Positions 55,263-62,759 of a stretch of 64,000 nucleotides of DNA are shown piece by piece. The stretch lies in contig JAGAKD010000131.1 in NCBI GenBank assembly GCA_017625815.1, forward strand, positions 1 through 64,000, given 5' to 3'. Position 1 is the first letter of the stretch. Each line of letters starts with the position of its first letter. Below the pieces are notes generated by a model. That model searched no databases. It was not told where the DNA came from and saw nothing but the letters and a program-made list of their open reading frames with translations. Both the position numbers and the translations under genes were made by a program. Source of the DNA: Lachnospiraceae bacterium (GTDB lineage: Bacteria > Bacillota > Clostridia > Lachnospirales > Lachnospiraceae).

Positions 55263-55748
55263 TTATCCCTCTCTATAGTCTCTGGCATATTGATTGTCAC
55301 TGATTAGGTTAACTCCAAGTACTGGGTCATAATGGGATTTCTGTCCGGGAACAAATCTTCCGAACTTAACAATAATCCCATTCGACACAAAACATTTCAC
55401 TTGGTCTAAAGTAAGTTCACTTTCAGTGTATCCCGTGTAGATCACGATCGGATCTGAGGATCTCTCTCTAAACTTAGTGATGAACTCACTTAGGTCTTCC
55501 CAAGTATCCAAAGGTTCCATCCCACCAAAAACTACTGCCTGCGAAATTGGGTTGGTTTCGTATCTCTCTATCAGTTTCTCTACCGGAATATCTATCGGTG
55601 CTGCCTGATATAGAGAGCAGTTCTGGCAGGTCTCAAGTGGTAATCCTTGTTCAGTACAGCACTTGAAGGTGCAGCTTGGCATACCAATTAACATCGCAGG
55701 AACTTTATAATTAGTGAAGTTTTCATCTTCAAGTGCTTTTATGATCAT
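55263..55748 (-). CDS. nrdG: Anaerobic ribonucleotide reductase activating protein NrdG-like (161 aa)
   Basis: A radical-SAM activase of NrdG type. The cysteine cluster is unusual: C-x3-C-C (CTFKCC) followed by a C-x2-C pair (CQNC) in place of the textbook C-x3-C-x2-C. Conserved FGGMEPLD and VIYTGYTESEL strands and a GRFVPGQ stretch fit NrdG. It generates the glycyl radical on NrdD with AdoMet. It follows nrdD by 21 bases in the same operon. Confidence 0.85.
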   Translation of the reverse strand: MIIKALEDENFTNYKVPAMLIGMPSCTFKCCTEQGLPLETCQNCSLYQAAPIDIPVEKLIERYETNPISQAVVFGGMEPLDTWEDLSEFITKFRERSSDPIVIYTGYTESELTLDQVKCFVSNGIIVKFGRFVPGQKSHYDPVLGVNLISDNQYARDYREG

Positions 55749-55769
55749 GTTAATCGCCGTCTCCCATAA

Positions 55770-56249
55770 TTAGTCTCCTATAACTGATGTCTCTCCACGC
55801 ATTCTGGCAAGTTCATACCACTCACGCGCTGAGAACTCTTTCTTTCTCTCAGATGAGTAGGAATTACTCGGGGTTAAGAAACCTACTACTCTCTGGTAAG
55901 TATCATAAACAGGTTCGCCACAAACTGGGCAAGTATCAGTACCAACGAAACCATGGTGATTTCGGCATACGTTAATTCTAGTGTTGAAACAGAAATAGAT
56001 AACTCCCTCAGAAGCTATATAGTTAAGCATGAACCATGCTTCTTCCTTACTTGCGAAGTTACTCTCTAAGTTAATGTGGGCAATAGCTCCACCAGAACAC
56101 TTGTTATCCAAGATAGCAGCGGTTCTGACCTTTTCTTTTATAGTGCACTTAGAAGTGAGTGGGATCCACTGGTTACTGTAGATCTCGTAATCCTTTACAT
56201 CGAAGAGGAACCTGTCTTTAGCAGCAAGTTTAACTGCAGCTTGTTCGGC
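55770..56249 (-). CDS. nrdD: Anaerobic ribonucleoside-triphosphate reductase NrdD, exon 2 (159 aa)
   Basis: Carries the glycyl-radical C-terminus: FNTRINVCRNHHG, CPVCG (zinc site) and QRVVGFLTPSNSY, where the G is the radical glycine at about residue 626 of the spliced protein. AEQAAVKLAAKDR continues directly from the NIESVP end of exon 1. Exon boundaries and the reading phase fit exactly with the group I intron at 56250-57518. It is not expressed as a separate gene: the ATG at 56252 is partly intron sequence and has no ribosome binding site. Confidence 0.9.
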   Translation of the reverse strand, partial: AEQAAVKLAAKDRFLFDVKDYEIYSNQWIPLTSKCTIKEKVRTAAILDNKCSGGAIAHINLESNFASKEEAWFMLNYIASEGVIYFCFNTRINVCRNHHGFVGTDTCPVCGEPVYDTYQRVVGFLTPSNSYSSERKKEFSAREWYELARMRGETSVIGD

Positions 56250-56273
56250 CATTCTGTTACTTTAATGACCAAC

Positions 56274-57197
56274 TTATACTTTTAATCTCGCTTCATCTTT
56301 GAAGCGGATATTAAACTGTTTAATAATTTGTGGGTTGTCTCTCAAGAACCTCTTGTATTGTCTTGTATCAAACTTAATGTCTGAGTCATAACAAAGTTTA
56401 AAGTTTAAGTTGTGGGCTCTACAATACTCTTGTGCAGCATTCATCTCACTTTCGAAGCGAATGTCATCATTATATCGTAGGTGGTCTTGAGGTTTAAATT
56501 CTATTAACCACTGATTATTGATTAGAACATCTGGAGTATAATGACTTGACTCAGTTAGCTTAATCTGGAAAGGCTCTAATTCATAGGTCTGAACTCTTGT
56601 ATCTGTTTCAATAAGTGTTAGATAGTTAAGTTCAAGCAAGCTTCTAAAGTAGAAATCCTTGTTCATCTTTGCTGAGTAGAAGTATCCCTGAATTCCTCGA
56701 CCCATCTTAGCAGTATCATAACAGCCACGTTTCCATGCGTCTGAGTATTTCTTAGGGTCCATTACTATCTCACCAGAAGCATGTTTTCTTTTAAGTGTCT
56801 CTGAAATCTTCTGTTTTATTTCTGGTGTTCTAATATAACCAACCGGAACATCATCTTTATGAGCGTCACGAAGCTTAGCTCTTCGCTCTTCACTAAACTT
56901 TGTTGAGTAGGAAGAGTTACGACGACCGGTATTATTATTGGTTTTAACTGGCAAAGTCTTTAGCAATTTATTTACTTGATGATATTTCATATCAAATAAT
57001 GCCGCAATCTCTCCGATACACAAATGATAGTCGTCAAAGAGTGAAAGTATTATTGCAGGATCCTTTGCTTTAGCACCCTTAATAAGTTTCGGATCTTCAA
57101 TAATCAATTGTGGCTTAGTATAGTGATTAACTACTATTCTATCATCTTCAATAAATATTTCACCAAATACTTTGTGTGTTGAACTTTTACAAATCAT
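56274..57197 (-). CDS. Intron-encoded homing endonuclease, PD-(D/E)XK/TnsA-like (307 aa)
   Basis: Lies wholly inside the nrdD intron. The C-terminal domain has FYFRSLLELNYLTLIETDTRV, then Y-x-PDVLINNQWLIEFKPQ, a PD...EFK nuclease core of TnsA-like type. Residues about 90-135 (EERRAKLRDAHK...EIKQKISETLKRKHASG) look like NUMOD3-style DNA-binding helices, and a helix-turn-helix (HLCIGEIAALFDMKYHQVNKLL) precedes. This is not the GIY-YIG or HNH type found in T4 introns. Probably cuts an intronless nrdD to spread the intron. Confidence 0.85.
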   Translation of the reverse strand: MICKSSTHKVFGEIFIEDDRIVVNHYTKPQLIIEDPKLIKGAKAKDPAIILSLFDDYHLCIGEIAALFDMKYHQVNKLLKTLPVKTNNNTGRRNSSYSTKFSEERRAKLRDAHKDDVPVGYIRTPEIKQKISETLKRKHASGEIVMDPKKYSDAWKRGCYDTAKMGRGIQGYFYSAKMNKDFYFRSLLELNYLTLIETDTRVQTYELEPFQIKLTESSHYTPDVLINNQWLIEFKPQDHLRYNDDIRFESEMNAAQEYCRAHNLNFKLCYDSDIKFDTRQYKRFLRDNPQIIKQFNIRFKDEARLKV

Positions 57198-57241
57198 AAT
57201 AAGTACCTCTTAAATATCATATAAGCTTGGGATACACCCGA

Positions 57242-57254
57242 CATTTAATTTAGC
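57242..57254 (-). promoter_or_regulatory. Late-type promoter motif GCTAAATTAAATG inside the intron
   Basis: Sits 45 bases upstream of the endonuclease start, within the intron's 3' part and after the P9 stems. It would give the endonuclease its own transcript, independent of nrdD. Confidence 0.6.
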
Positions 57255-57518
57255 ACTTAATCTTAAACAATTTTTATAAATTGGCGGAAGAGGTTCTTCA
57301 ATAAGTGTCTTTACACTTGACCTCCTCTCTCGGGCTTCAGTTCGATTATACCCGAGGTCAGACTTTCGCACCCTCATCAGTAATGAGGTTCTATCATTAA
57401 GTCGTTCACGCTACCATTACGCTTGCGCCTTGTTATCCGTCTCCGGAACTTCAAGTCAATTAGATAGAATTTTTCTAAAGCGGTTTATGTCTTATGCCGC
57501 TTCGTGCCCACACACTTT

Positions 57519-59027
57519 AGGCACACTTTCGATGTTGAAAGAATACTCTGTAGTAAAGTTATCCTTGATGTCGTTCAGGATGTCAAATATATCAGTCGCA
57601 AAGTTAATACCGGCTTCTGAGTAGTACTTGTTACCGAACTCATCAGTATCGATGTATCCGAATTTCTCCATGAGTTCATACAGTCCAAGAATACCAATAG
57701 TGCAATACTGCTTATCCAGTTCTACTCCACCATCGCAGTAGTTAGGAAGAAGCCCTTTTTCGATATTTCTCTTAATGATATGTCTTACGCGGTCTAGAAC
57801 CTTACAACAGAGTAGAGTTCTCTTCTTTAGTAAGCTTAAGTATTTCTTCGCGGATACATCTTCGCCAAGTTCGTAGAACATATGTACTAAGTTGATAGTA
57901 TTAACCTTGATAGATCCAATAGATAGAGCAGTTCCACCGATAGAGTTAATAAACCCTTTAAGTTTAGAAGTATCTGATAGCAAACGACAGCAGTTACTTA
58001 GGGTTGTTACATCGTTACTCATGAAGAAGTTACTATCATTCCACTTAGTGTTATGATCTGAACACCATCTAGCGAAGTCGTTATCTTCGAAGATGTTAAA
58101 CTCTTTGGTTCTGAACATTTCAGCGTATTCTTCGGGGGTGATGTCTGACCTCTTTAGTAGTGAGTAAGTGAGAACAGGGAAAGTAAACATATTTTCCTCA
58201 CGGATCTCAGAAACAACTTCCATGAAGATCTTCTCATGATCTATGAACTCATCAATAGAGTCTAGTGCGAAAGTATCATCAGGGAAGATGAGTCCACCGA
58301 AGAGTGCAGAGTAGTAATGTCTGTCGAAGATGGAAACATTAACGAAAGCAGTTTGGTCTATCCTCATAAATGGTTGGTTAAGTCTGTATATAAACTTCTG
58401 GAAGTTCTGTTTTAGGTAGTAAATAGGATCTTTCATGTAGTATCCACTCTCTATATCCTTTTTCCAGAAGTAGAATGTCCATACTAAAATATTAGGAATT
58501 CCCACGGCGCCAGATGATCTGTTTGCCATGAAAGAAATGTACTCAACTACATTATCCAAGAAAGTAGTTAAATGTTTTGGGGGTTGGTAGTTATAATCCT
58601 TTAGGAAGAATAATCCCTCTCTAGCTAGACGACCTAGGTCATAAGCGTAGCAATATGGGATATAAGAAGTAGAGGGGAAGTCATGAAGATAAAATCCACC
58701 AGTGTATTCTGTCTCTAGCCACTCTTTAGCAGTCTTAAGTCCGTACTCTTTCTTAATCTCATGGAAGATCTTGTTTGCGGCTATTACTTTATCTATTGAC
58801 TTTCCTTTTTCGTTTCTGAATGAAGCAATGTCTTTACTGTGAACATTGGCATTGGCATCGATAGTTACGTCTGCAACATTCTTGTCTACAAACGCATCAA
58901 TAAAATCTGAGAAATTCATCTGAGAATTATGAATTCCATTTAGTGTTTCGAAATCCTCGCCGTACTTCTCTCTAAGCATGGAGAGGGTTCTCTCAAAGTC
59001 TTTGTTAAACTTAAGATTAATTTCCAT
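57519..59027 (-). CDS. nrdD: Anaerobic ribonucleoside-triphosphate reductase NrdD, exon 1 (503 aa)
   Basis: Class III reductase: FYLHDFPSTSYIPYCYAYDLGRL, FMANRSSGAVGIPN, then NCCRLLSD at residues 345-348, with the double cysteine of the active site. It runs in frame through 8 intron codons to a TAA, as if truncated, but the group I intron removes these codons and exon 2 restores a 662-aa protein of normal length. It reduces NTPs to dNTPs without oxygen. Two bases after the glutaredoxin gene, under a late-type promoter. Confidence 0.92.
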
Positions 59028-59029
59028 AA

Positions 59030-59251
59030 TTAGTTTTCCTTTCTTGTCTGTGAGTTAATCCAATTGTTAGCTGCCACTAGATCAAGAAGCTCACCATTCA
59101 CTTCAAGTATTGGTGCTTGCTTAATCCCTCTCTCGGCCATAGCAGTCATATCTTCGCACTTCTCGTACTCAATTCCTGCTTTATCCAGCTTAACCATTAG
59201 AACCTTACATCTAGGGCAAGTAGGTGTCTTATACAAAGTTACCTTATCCAT
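59030..59251 (-). CDS. Glutaredoxin/NrdH-like redox protein (73 aa)
   Basis: KVTLYKTPTCPRCKVLMVKLD has a CPRC active site; IKQAPILEVNGELLDL gives the cis-Pro loop and the final helix follows. Short single-domain glutaredoxin/NrdH type, probably the reductant for the reductase. First gene of the operon; the stop is followed after 2 bases by the nrdD start, and AAGGAGAAACTT precedes it. Confidence 0.85.
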   Translation of the reverse strand: MDKVTLYKTPTCPRCKVLMVKLDKAGIEYEKCEDMTAMAERGIKQAPILEVNGELLDLVAANNWINSQTRKEN

Positions 59252-59282
59252 AAGTTTCTCCTTATATTTAATTTTTGGGGTG

Positions 59283-59295
59283 CATTTAATTTAGC
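59283..59295 (-). promoter_or_regulatory. Late-type promoter motif GCTAAATTAAATG
   Basis: 32 bases upstream of the glutaredoxin start, the probable promoter of grx-nrdD-nrdG-ftr. Confidence 0.6.
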
Positions 59296-59307
59296 TTAAA
59301 ATAAATA

Positions 59308-59338
59308 AAAACCGGAAGGCTTTTTACCCTCCGGTTTA
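59308..59338 (-). terminator. Rho-independent terminator
   Basis: AAACCGGAAGG pairs with CCCTCCGGTTT (one mismatch) and a T-rich tract follows, directly before the late-type motif. Confidence 0.8.
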
Positions 59339-59387
59339 ATTTTTTGGTTGATAATTTGCCTACGATTTTATTGTTTTTCCCTATAAT

Positions 59388-59398
59388 ATTATACAATG
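59388..59398 (-). promoter_or_regulatory. TATAAT element without box
   Basis: Minus-strand TTTCATTGTATAATATTATAGG after the stop at 59413. No CCGCC box at the 21-base position. It would add a second promoter to the reductase operon, but the terminator at 59308-59338 lies between. Confidence 0.35.
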
Positions 59399-59412
59399 AA
59401 ATCATGCAAATT

Positions 59413-59649
59413 TCAAATATAAACTTTTCTAAAGTCTGAGAAATATATTCCTACCCCATCCAAGAACATAAAGTATTTCTCAGATAGTTTAGTTCGTGTA
59501 ATTACTACTTTTTCAAATCTTGCTCTTCCCAAAGTCCCGGGATACAAGCCACCAACTGACTCTCCTCGATGATTTAGTAGTAAAACTACTTTAATCTTCG
59601 GCTCGGCAGTAGCTTCAAGAATTTCATCTCGGATTACTAAATCTTCCAA
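59413..59649 (-). CDS. Hypothetical protein (78 aa)
   Basis: Small beta-rich protein: IKVVLLLNHRGESVGGLYPG, then FEKVVITRTKLSEKYFMFLDGVGIYF. No motif recognised. It ends a two-gene unit and lies 1 base after the next gene. Confidence 0.55.
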   Translation of the reverse strand: MEDLVIRDEILEATAEPKIKVVLLLNHRGESVGGLYPGTLGRARFEKVVITRTKLSEKYFMFLDGVGIYFSDFRKVYI

Positions 59650-59650
59650 C

Positions 59651-60031
59651 TTAAGCGTCCTCTCTGTCGTCTCCCATAAGAGCTGACACCATTCTAGAAG
59701 GATTAAGACCTATATAATCTCGGTATTCTTTCATCATGTCGAATAGAATATTATACTCTCCAGTATAGAAATCCTCTATCCGTTTCATTTCCTTGTAGTT
59801 CAACAGGAACGAAAGATTTGGAACCCCATTCTTTATAGAATTACGATAATTCTTAAGCATTGCCTTTCGGCCATTCTGGGCTCCTTTAATGAACTTTGCT
59901 ATAGCACTTTGCATTTCGCCGGCTACTTTATAAGTTGGCCAATTTCGTATCTTCTCGGGCTCCATATGCTTGCCTGAATGTGCTCTTTCTATTAGCTTTT
60001 CTACAATTTCCTGTTTTTCATTTTGTTCCAT
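59651..60031 (-). CDS. Hypothetical helical protein (126 aa)
   Basis: Basic, helical protein with RNWPTYKVAGEMQSAIAKFIKGAQNGRKAMLKNYRNSIKNGVPNLSFLLNYKE. It might bind nucleic acid by its basic helices; no family recognised. First gene after the boxed promoter at 60093-60129, with AGGAGATTTCATC upstream. Confidence 0.6.
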   Translation of the reverse strand: MEQNEKQEIVEKLIERAHSGKHMEPEKIRNWPTYKVAGEMQSAIAKFIKGAQNGRKAMLKNYRNSIKNGVPNLSFLLNYKEMKRIEDFYTGEYNILFDMMKEYRDYIGLNPSRMVSALMGDDREDA

Positions 60032-60092
60032 GATGAAATCTCCTAAATTACATTTTATTTTTTCACTTTCTTATATTATATTTTACGATATA

Positions 60093-60129
60093 ATTATATC
60101 AAATTTTTCTCAGGTAGGTGGCGGGTTAA
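60093..60129 (-). promoter_or_regulatory. Boxed promoter: TTAACCCGCC, 21 bases, TATAAT
   Basis: Complete class member (TTGA before TATAAT). Also near a second TATCGTAAAAT stretch downstream. Confidence 0.8.
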
Positions 60130-60146
60130 TTAGAAATGTTGCTAAC

Positions 60147-60713
60147 TTAATAACAATATTCCAATATACCACCAGAAACTTTGTGATAATTACCTTCGTC
60201 AATAATATCTTTACCATAAGACTCAAAGTCGAAGTAATTCTCTAAATATCCTATATCAATTCCTTCATTCTTAAATTTATCAATTCCGAAATCCCTCTCG
60301 ACGTTCCAAGAACTTGAGTAGTCATAGAAACAGAAGTAGTCTACCCAGTTCTCACCGTGTTGGTCTACAAAGTCTGACCACTCACTAAAACCAAGTGCTT
60401 CTATAACTGCTTCAGCAAGGTCATAATATTTATCATTGTAAAGTATTCCCGACTCTTTGATAGTTGTAAAGAAATCAGCAGGACTCATATAATCCCAATT
60501 AACGTTACAGTCTATAAACTCAATGTCTTGAACAAACAACTCTTCGTCAATTCCTTCAAGGTCAAATCCTTGTTTCTCAAGTTCTTCAACTACTTCGTCC
60601 CAGTCATCAAAGTCATCAAAGTCAATCCACTTTGAACCCATTGCTTTACTGTTACAAGCATTATAGCTTCCCCAAGAACCTACGACCATTCTGATTTTAT
60701 TTGTTGCTTCCAT
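60147..60713 (-). CDS. ardA: ArdA-like antirestriction protein (188 aa)
   Basis: KIRMVVGSWGSYNACNSKAMGSKWIDFDDFDDWDEVVEELE, the acidic FVQDIEFID and the final GKDIIDEGNYHKVSGGILEYCY follow the ArdA layout (domain 1 V-x-x-x-x-YN-x-G-x-x-x-G-x-W, middle D-Y/I-E, terminal Y-x-x-D-x-x). ArdA mimics B-DNA and binds type I restriction-modification enzymes. Overall acidic, as expected. Start at 60713, GAGAGGG nine bases upstream; an ATG six codons earlier is inside that site. Confidence 0.85.
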   Translation of the reverse strand: MEATNKIRMVVGSWGSYNACNSKAMGSKWIDFDDFDDWDEVVEELEKQGFDLEGIDEELFVQDIEFIDCNVNWDYMSPADFFTTIKESGILYNDKYYDLAEAVIEALGFSEWSDFVDQHGENWVDYFCFYDYSSSWNVERDFGIDKFKNEGIDIGYLENYFDFESYGKDIIDEGNYHKVSGGILEYCY

Positions 60714-60749
60714 TTTTATGTACCCTCTCATAATTTTAATTACATATAT

Positions 60750-60786
60750 ATTATAACATGTAAAAAAGAAAAATGTGGCGAGTTAA
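60750..60786 (-). promoter_or_regulatory. Boxed promoter: TTAACTCGCC, 21 bases, TATAAT
   Basis: Variant TCGCC, with ATGT before TATAAT; drives the ArdA-like gene. The box lies in the loop of the terminator at 60771-60804. Confidence 0.75.
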
Positions 60787-60804
60787 ACATAATTCACCAC
60801 ATTT
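60771..60804 (-). terminator. Terminator hairpin overlapping a boxed promoter
   Basis: AAATGTGG pairs with CCACATTT; the 18 loop bases include the AACTCGCC box. T tract TTTTTC follows. Confidence 0.6.
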
Positions 60805-60812
60805 ATTTTTAT

Positions 60813-61721
60813 TTAGTCTTTCTTGTTTACAATATTGTTTACGGCATCAATAGCAAGGTCTAGACACCACTCAAACATATTAGGGTTCTCTTGACAGCAC
60901 TTCTGATATACATCAGCTACATCAGTAAGGTAGAAGATATACTGGTTCCATTCTACTTCCCAGTCTTCATCACAAGAACTGTCCCAAACATCAAGCCAAG
61001 CCTCAAAGCCGATTGCCTTATCTTCTATAAGTACATTAAAGCCTTCGTTATCTTCAACAACTTGAACTACTACTGGCATTACTGGGTTAGTAAGTCTGTC
61101 TATCTGCTCTTGAAGGTCTTTTCTTTCGGCATCATAACCTTCGAACTCTTTCCACATCAAATTAGAAGCAATCTGAATTTTAGTAATGTCCGAGTCTTCA
61201 TCAGGAAGAGTTGTAGGAAGAGTTGCTTTAATCTCATTGGTTCTGGTCATTCTGTCACCAAGAGTAGAAAGTGGGTTAAGAGACTCAGCTCTCTTCATTT
61301 CCTTATAAAGCTGGAATACCAACTCTGCTCTTTCTTCCGGGGTAAGTGACTCAAGGTCTTCTTCCTCATCTGCTTCTTCAAGCATAGTGAAATCAGGAAG
61401 ATTGATAATGTTTTCAAGAGTTGGAAGTGGAAGAGCGGTTTCATAGATAACATCTTCACACTCAGTGAAAGGTTCTCCGTCTTCATCCTCATCTTCGAAG
61501 CAAGCTTCTACTCTAAGCTCAAGATAGTCAGTACCTTCTTCTCTTAAGTAATACATCTCATCAGCTGAGAGTACATAAGAAGCATCCTTAAACTTCTTAG
61601 CATGCTCTATAGCCTCTTTAGGGTCTTTGAACTCACCTAAGTCCTTGTCGAAGTCAGTTGGCTCACCGTCGGCATCATAACCGAGTACCCAAATTTCATA
61701 AAAGATTTCGTTGTTTTCCAT
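60813..61721 (-). CDS. Acidic hypothetical protein (302 aa)
   Basis: N-terminal alpha/beta part (EIWVLGYDADGEPTDFDKDLGEFKDPKEAIEHAKKF), an acidic mid-section with a coiled-coil-like stretch (residues 120-230), and a second alpha/beta part near residue 230 to the end. No catalytic motif. It is a single-gene unit between boxed promoters. Acidity could reflect DNA mimicry, but no family supports it. Confidence 0.6.
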   Translation of the reverse strand: MENNEIFYEIWVLGYDADGEPTDFDKDLGEFKDPKEAIEHAKKFKDASYVLSADEMYYLREEGTDYLELRVEACFEDEDEDGEPFTECEDVIYETALPLPTLENIINLPDFTMLEEADEEEDLESLTPEERAELVFQLYKEMKRAESLNPLSTLGDRMTRTNEIKATLPTTLPDEDSDITKIQIASNLMWKEFEGYDAERKDLQEQIDRLTNPVMPVVVQVVEDNEGFNVLIEDKAIGFEAWLDVWDSSCDEDWEVEWNQYIFYLTDVADVYQKCCQENPNMFEWCLDLAIDAVNNIVNKKD

Positions 61722-61755
61722 AATTCTTTTCTCCTCAATAATTATTTACGTTATT

Positions 61756-61792
61756 ATTATATCATAGTTTGTTTGATTTCGCGGCGGGTTAA
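61756..61792 (-). promoter_or_regulatory. Boxed promoter: TTAACCCGCC, 21 bases, TATAAT
   Basis: Complete class member, ATGA before TATAAT, adjoining the stop codon of the 61793 gene. Confidence 0.8.
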
Positions 61793-62311
61793 TTAAATTA
61801 TTTTTGCAACCATTTGGTTAGCAAGTTTTTCTATTGCTTTCTCTTTTGCTCTGTAAGAAGTAGTTGCTTCTACCTGTACTGTAAATTTAGTACCGTTGAG
61901 TTCTACCTCTACTGTATAGTCTGTATTAGAGCAGTAAGAATGTCTACTGGTATCACGACCCTTGAGAAGTTCGTATAGAAGATAACAGTCACCTACGGTT
62001 GGAGTACCGTGCATATAGCGTGGAACAGCTGAACAGCATCTATCCCAAGAAAGATTATGATTTCCATCTTCAATTTCAACTTGAATAATTTTCTTAATCT
62101 TATTAGCAAAGAAGTCAACTGGGTCAGCACAGACGCCGTGAGTATCAATGATTACAATATAACCGTCTGTATTAACACTAAAAGAAAGACTCTTCCAATA
62201 CTTTTCCATTGAACGGGTATTTTCCCAAATGCCGTCACTCATTTGACCGAGAACGGAATTAAGAATATTTTTGAAATGTGGTGTTGCTTTAATTCTGGTT
62301 GTGAATGTCAT
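61793..62311 (-). CDS. Conserved phage-type hypothetical protein (172 aa)
   Basis: GQMSDGIWENTRSMEKYWKSLSF and CVDPVDFFA-like sections are recalled from a group of phage proteins in which MSDG-x-WEN-x-x-x-M-x-x-Y/W is conserved. The C-terminal third is a small domain (YTVEVELNGTKFTVQVEATTSYRAKEKA). Role unknown. Confidence 0.65.
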   Translation of the reverse strand: MTFTTRIKATPHFKNILNSVLGQMSDGIWENTRSMEKYWKSLSFSVNTDGYIVIIDTHGVCADPVDFFANKIKKIIQVEIEDGNHNLSWDRCCSAVPRYMHGTPTVGDCYLLYELLKGRDTSRHSYCSNTDYTVEVELNGTKFTVQVEATTSYRAKEKAIEKLANQMVAKII

Positions 62312-62345
62312 AGTTAATTACCTCTTTTGTTTTATTTACGTTATT

Positions 62346-62382
62346 ATTATAACATATTTAAGTTGATTGCGGGGCGGGTTTA
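62346..62382 (-). promoter_or_regulatory. Boxed promoter: TAAACCCGCC, 21 bases, TATAAT
   Basis: The box includes the stop codon of the 62380 gene; ATGT before TATAAT. Confidence 0.8.
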
Positions 62383-62685
62383 TTCCACCTCAACCTCTTG
62401 TATTAAAACTTCAAACTCAAAACGGCAACAGTCATGAAGTTCATATCCTACACAGATAGAATTATCATATTCTTCGCGACTCATAGAAGCTTCAATTCGC
62501 TTATAAGCTTCGATATTATCACTATCAAGGTTCTCATAAGCACCCTTCTCTAAGTCATTAGCACATTCATGCATTCTCGCTCTTGCTTTATCCTTGTCAA
62601 AGAATACACCTTCTACCCAAGCATTTGAGAAGTCCTCATCAACGTCGTAATTAGTTACTTTCTGTAAAATTGCATAAGCTTTCAT
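62380..62685 (-). CDS. Hypothetical protein (101 aa)
   Basis: Begins KAYAILQKVTNYDVDEDFSNAWVEGVFFDKDKARARM, a strand-helix order of small phage domains that recurs in the 54395 protein (LIRTADSERSSSYKKICETLEEA). Acidic, one-gene unit. Function unknown. Confidence 0.6.
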   Translation of the reverse strand: MKAYAILQKVTNYDVDEDFSNAWVEGVFFDKDKARARMHECANDLEKGAYENLDSDNIEAYKRIEASMSREEYDNSICVGYELHDCCRFEFEVLIQEVEVE

Positions 62686-62722
62686 TTTTTCTTTTCTCCT
62701 ATGTTGTTTTATTTACAATATA

Positions 62723-62759
62723 ATTATAACATAAAAAGAAAAAGAATGTGGCGGGTTAA
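62723..62759 (-). promoter_or_regulatory. Boxed promoter: TTAACCCGCC, 21 bases, TATAAT
   Basis: Complete class member; box in the terminator loop (62742-62770). Drives the 62380 gene. Confidence 0.8.

Larger units (their letters stand above)
56250..57518 (-). mobile_element. Group I intron in nrdD (1269 bases)
   Basis: Exon 1 ends GTGCCT and pairs with GGGCAC at intron bases 10-15 (57509-57504), giving P1 with the conserved U-G at the splice site. Further elements: P2 (AAGCGG/CCGCTT), P3 (TTCTATC at 57469-57463 with GATAGAA at 57395-57389), P5 with GAGA loop (57446-57437), P7 (GACTT at 57403-57399 with AAGTC at 57365-57361), P8 (57388-57372) and P9 stems around 57356-57329. The intron ends in G before GCC. 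It hosts the endonuclease gene 56274-57197. Confidence 0.92.

Noticed and set aside
55770..56252. Exon 2 as an independent gene starting at the ATG 56252
   Set aside because: No ribosome binding site; the ATG is made of the last intron bases, and the product lacks the reductase core.
57280..57305. CCGCC box in the intron
   Set aside because: CTTCCGCC is present, but no TATAAT follows at 21 bases and the segment is part of a P9-region hairpin.
57198..57491. Plain intergenic region downstream of nrdD
   Set aside because: It contains P3-P9 of the group I intron; the apparent end of nrdD at 57492 is an intron-encoded stop.
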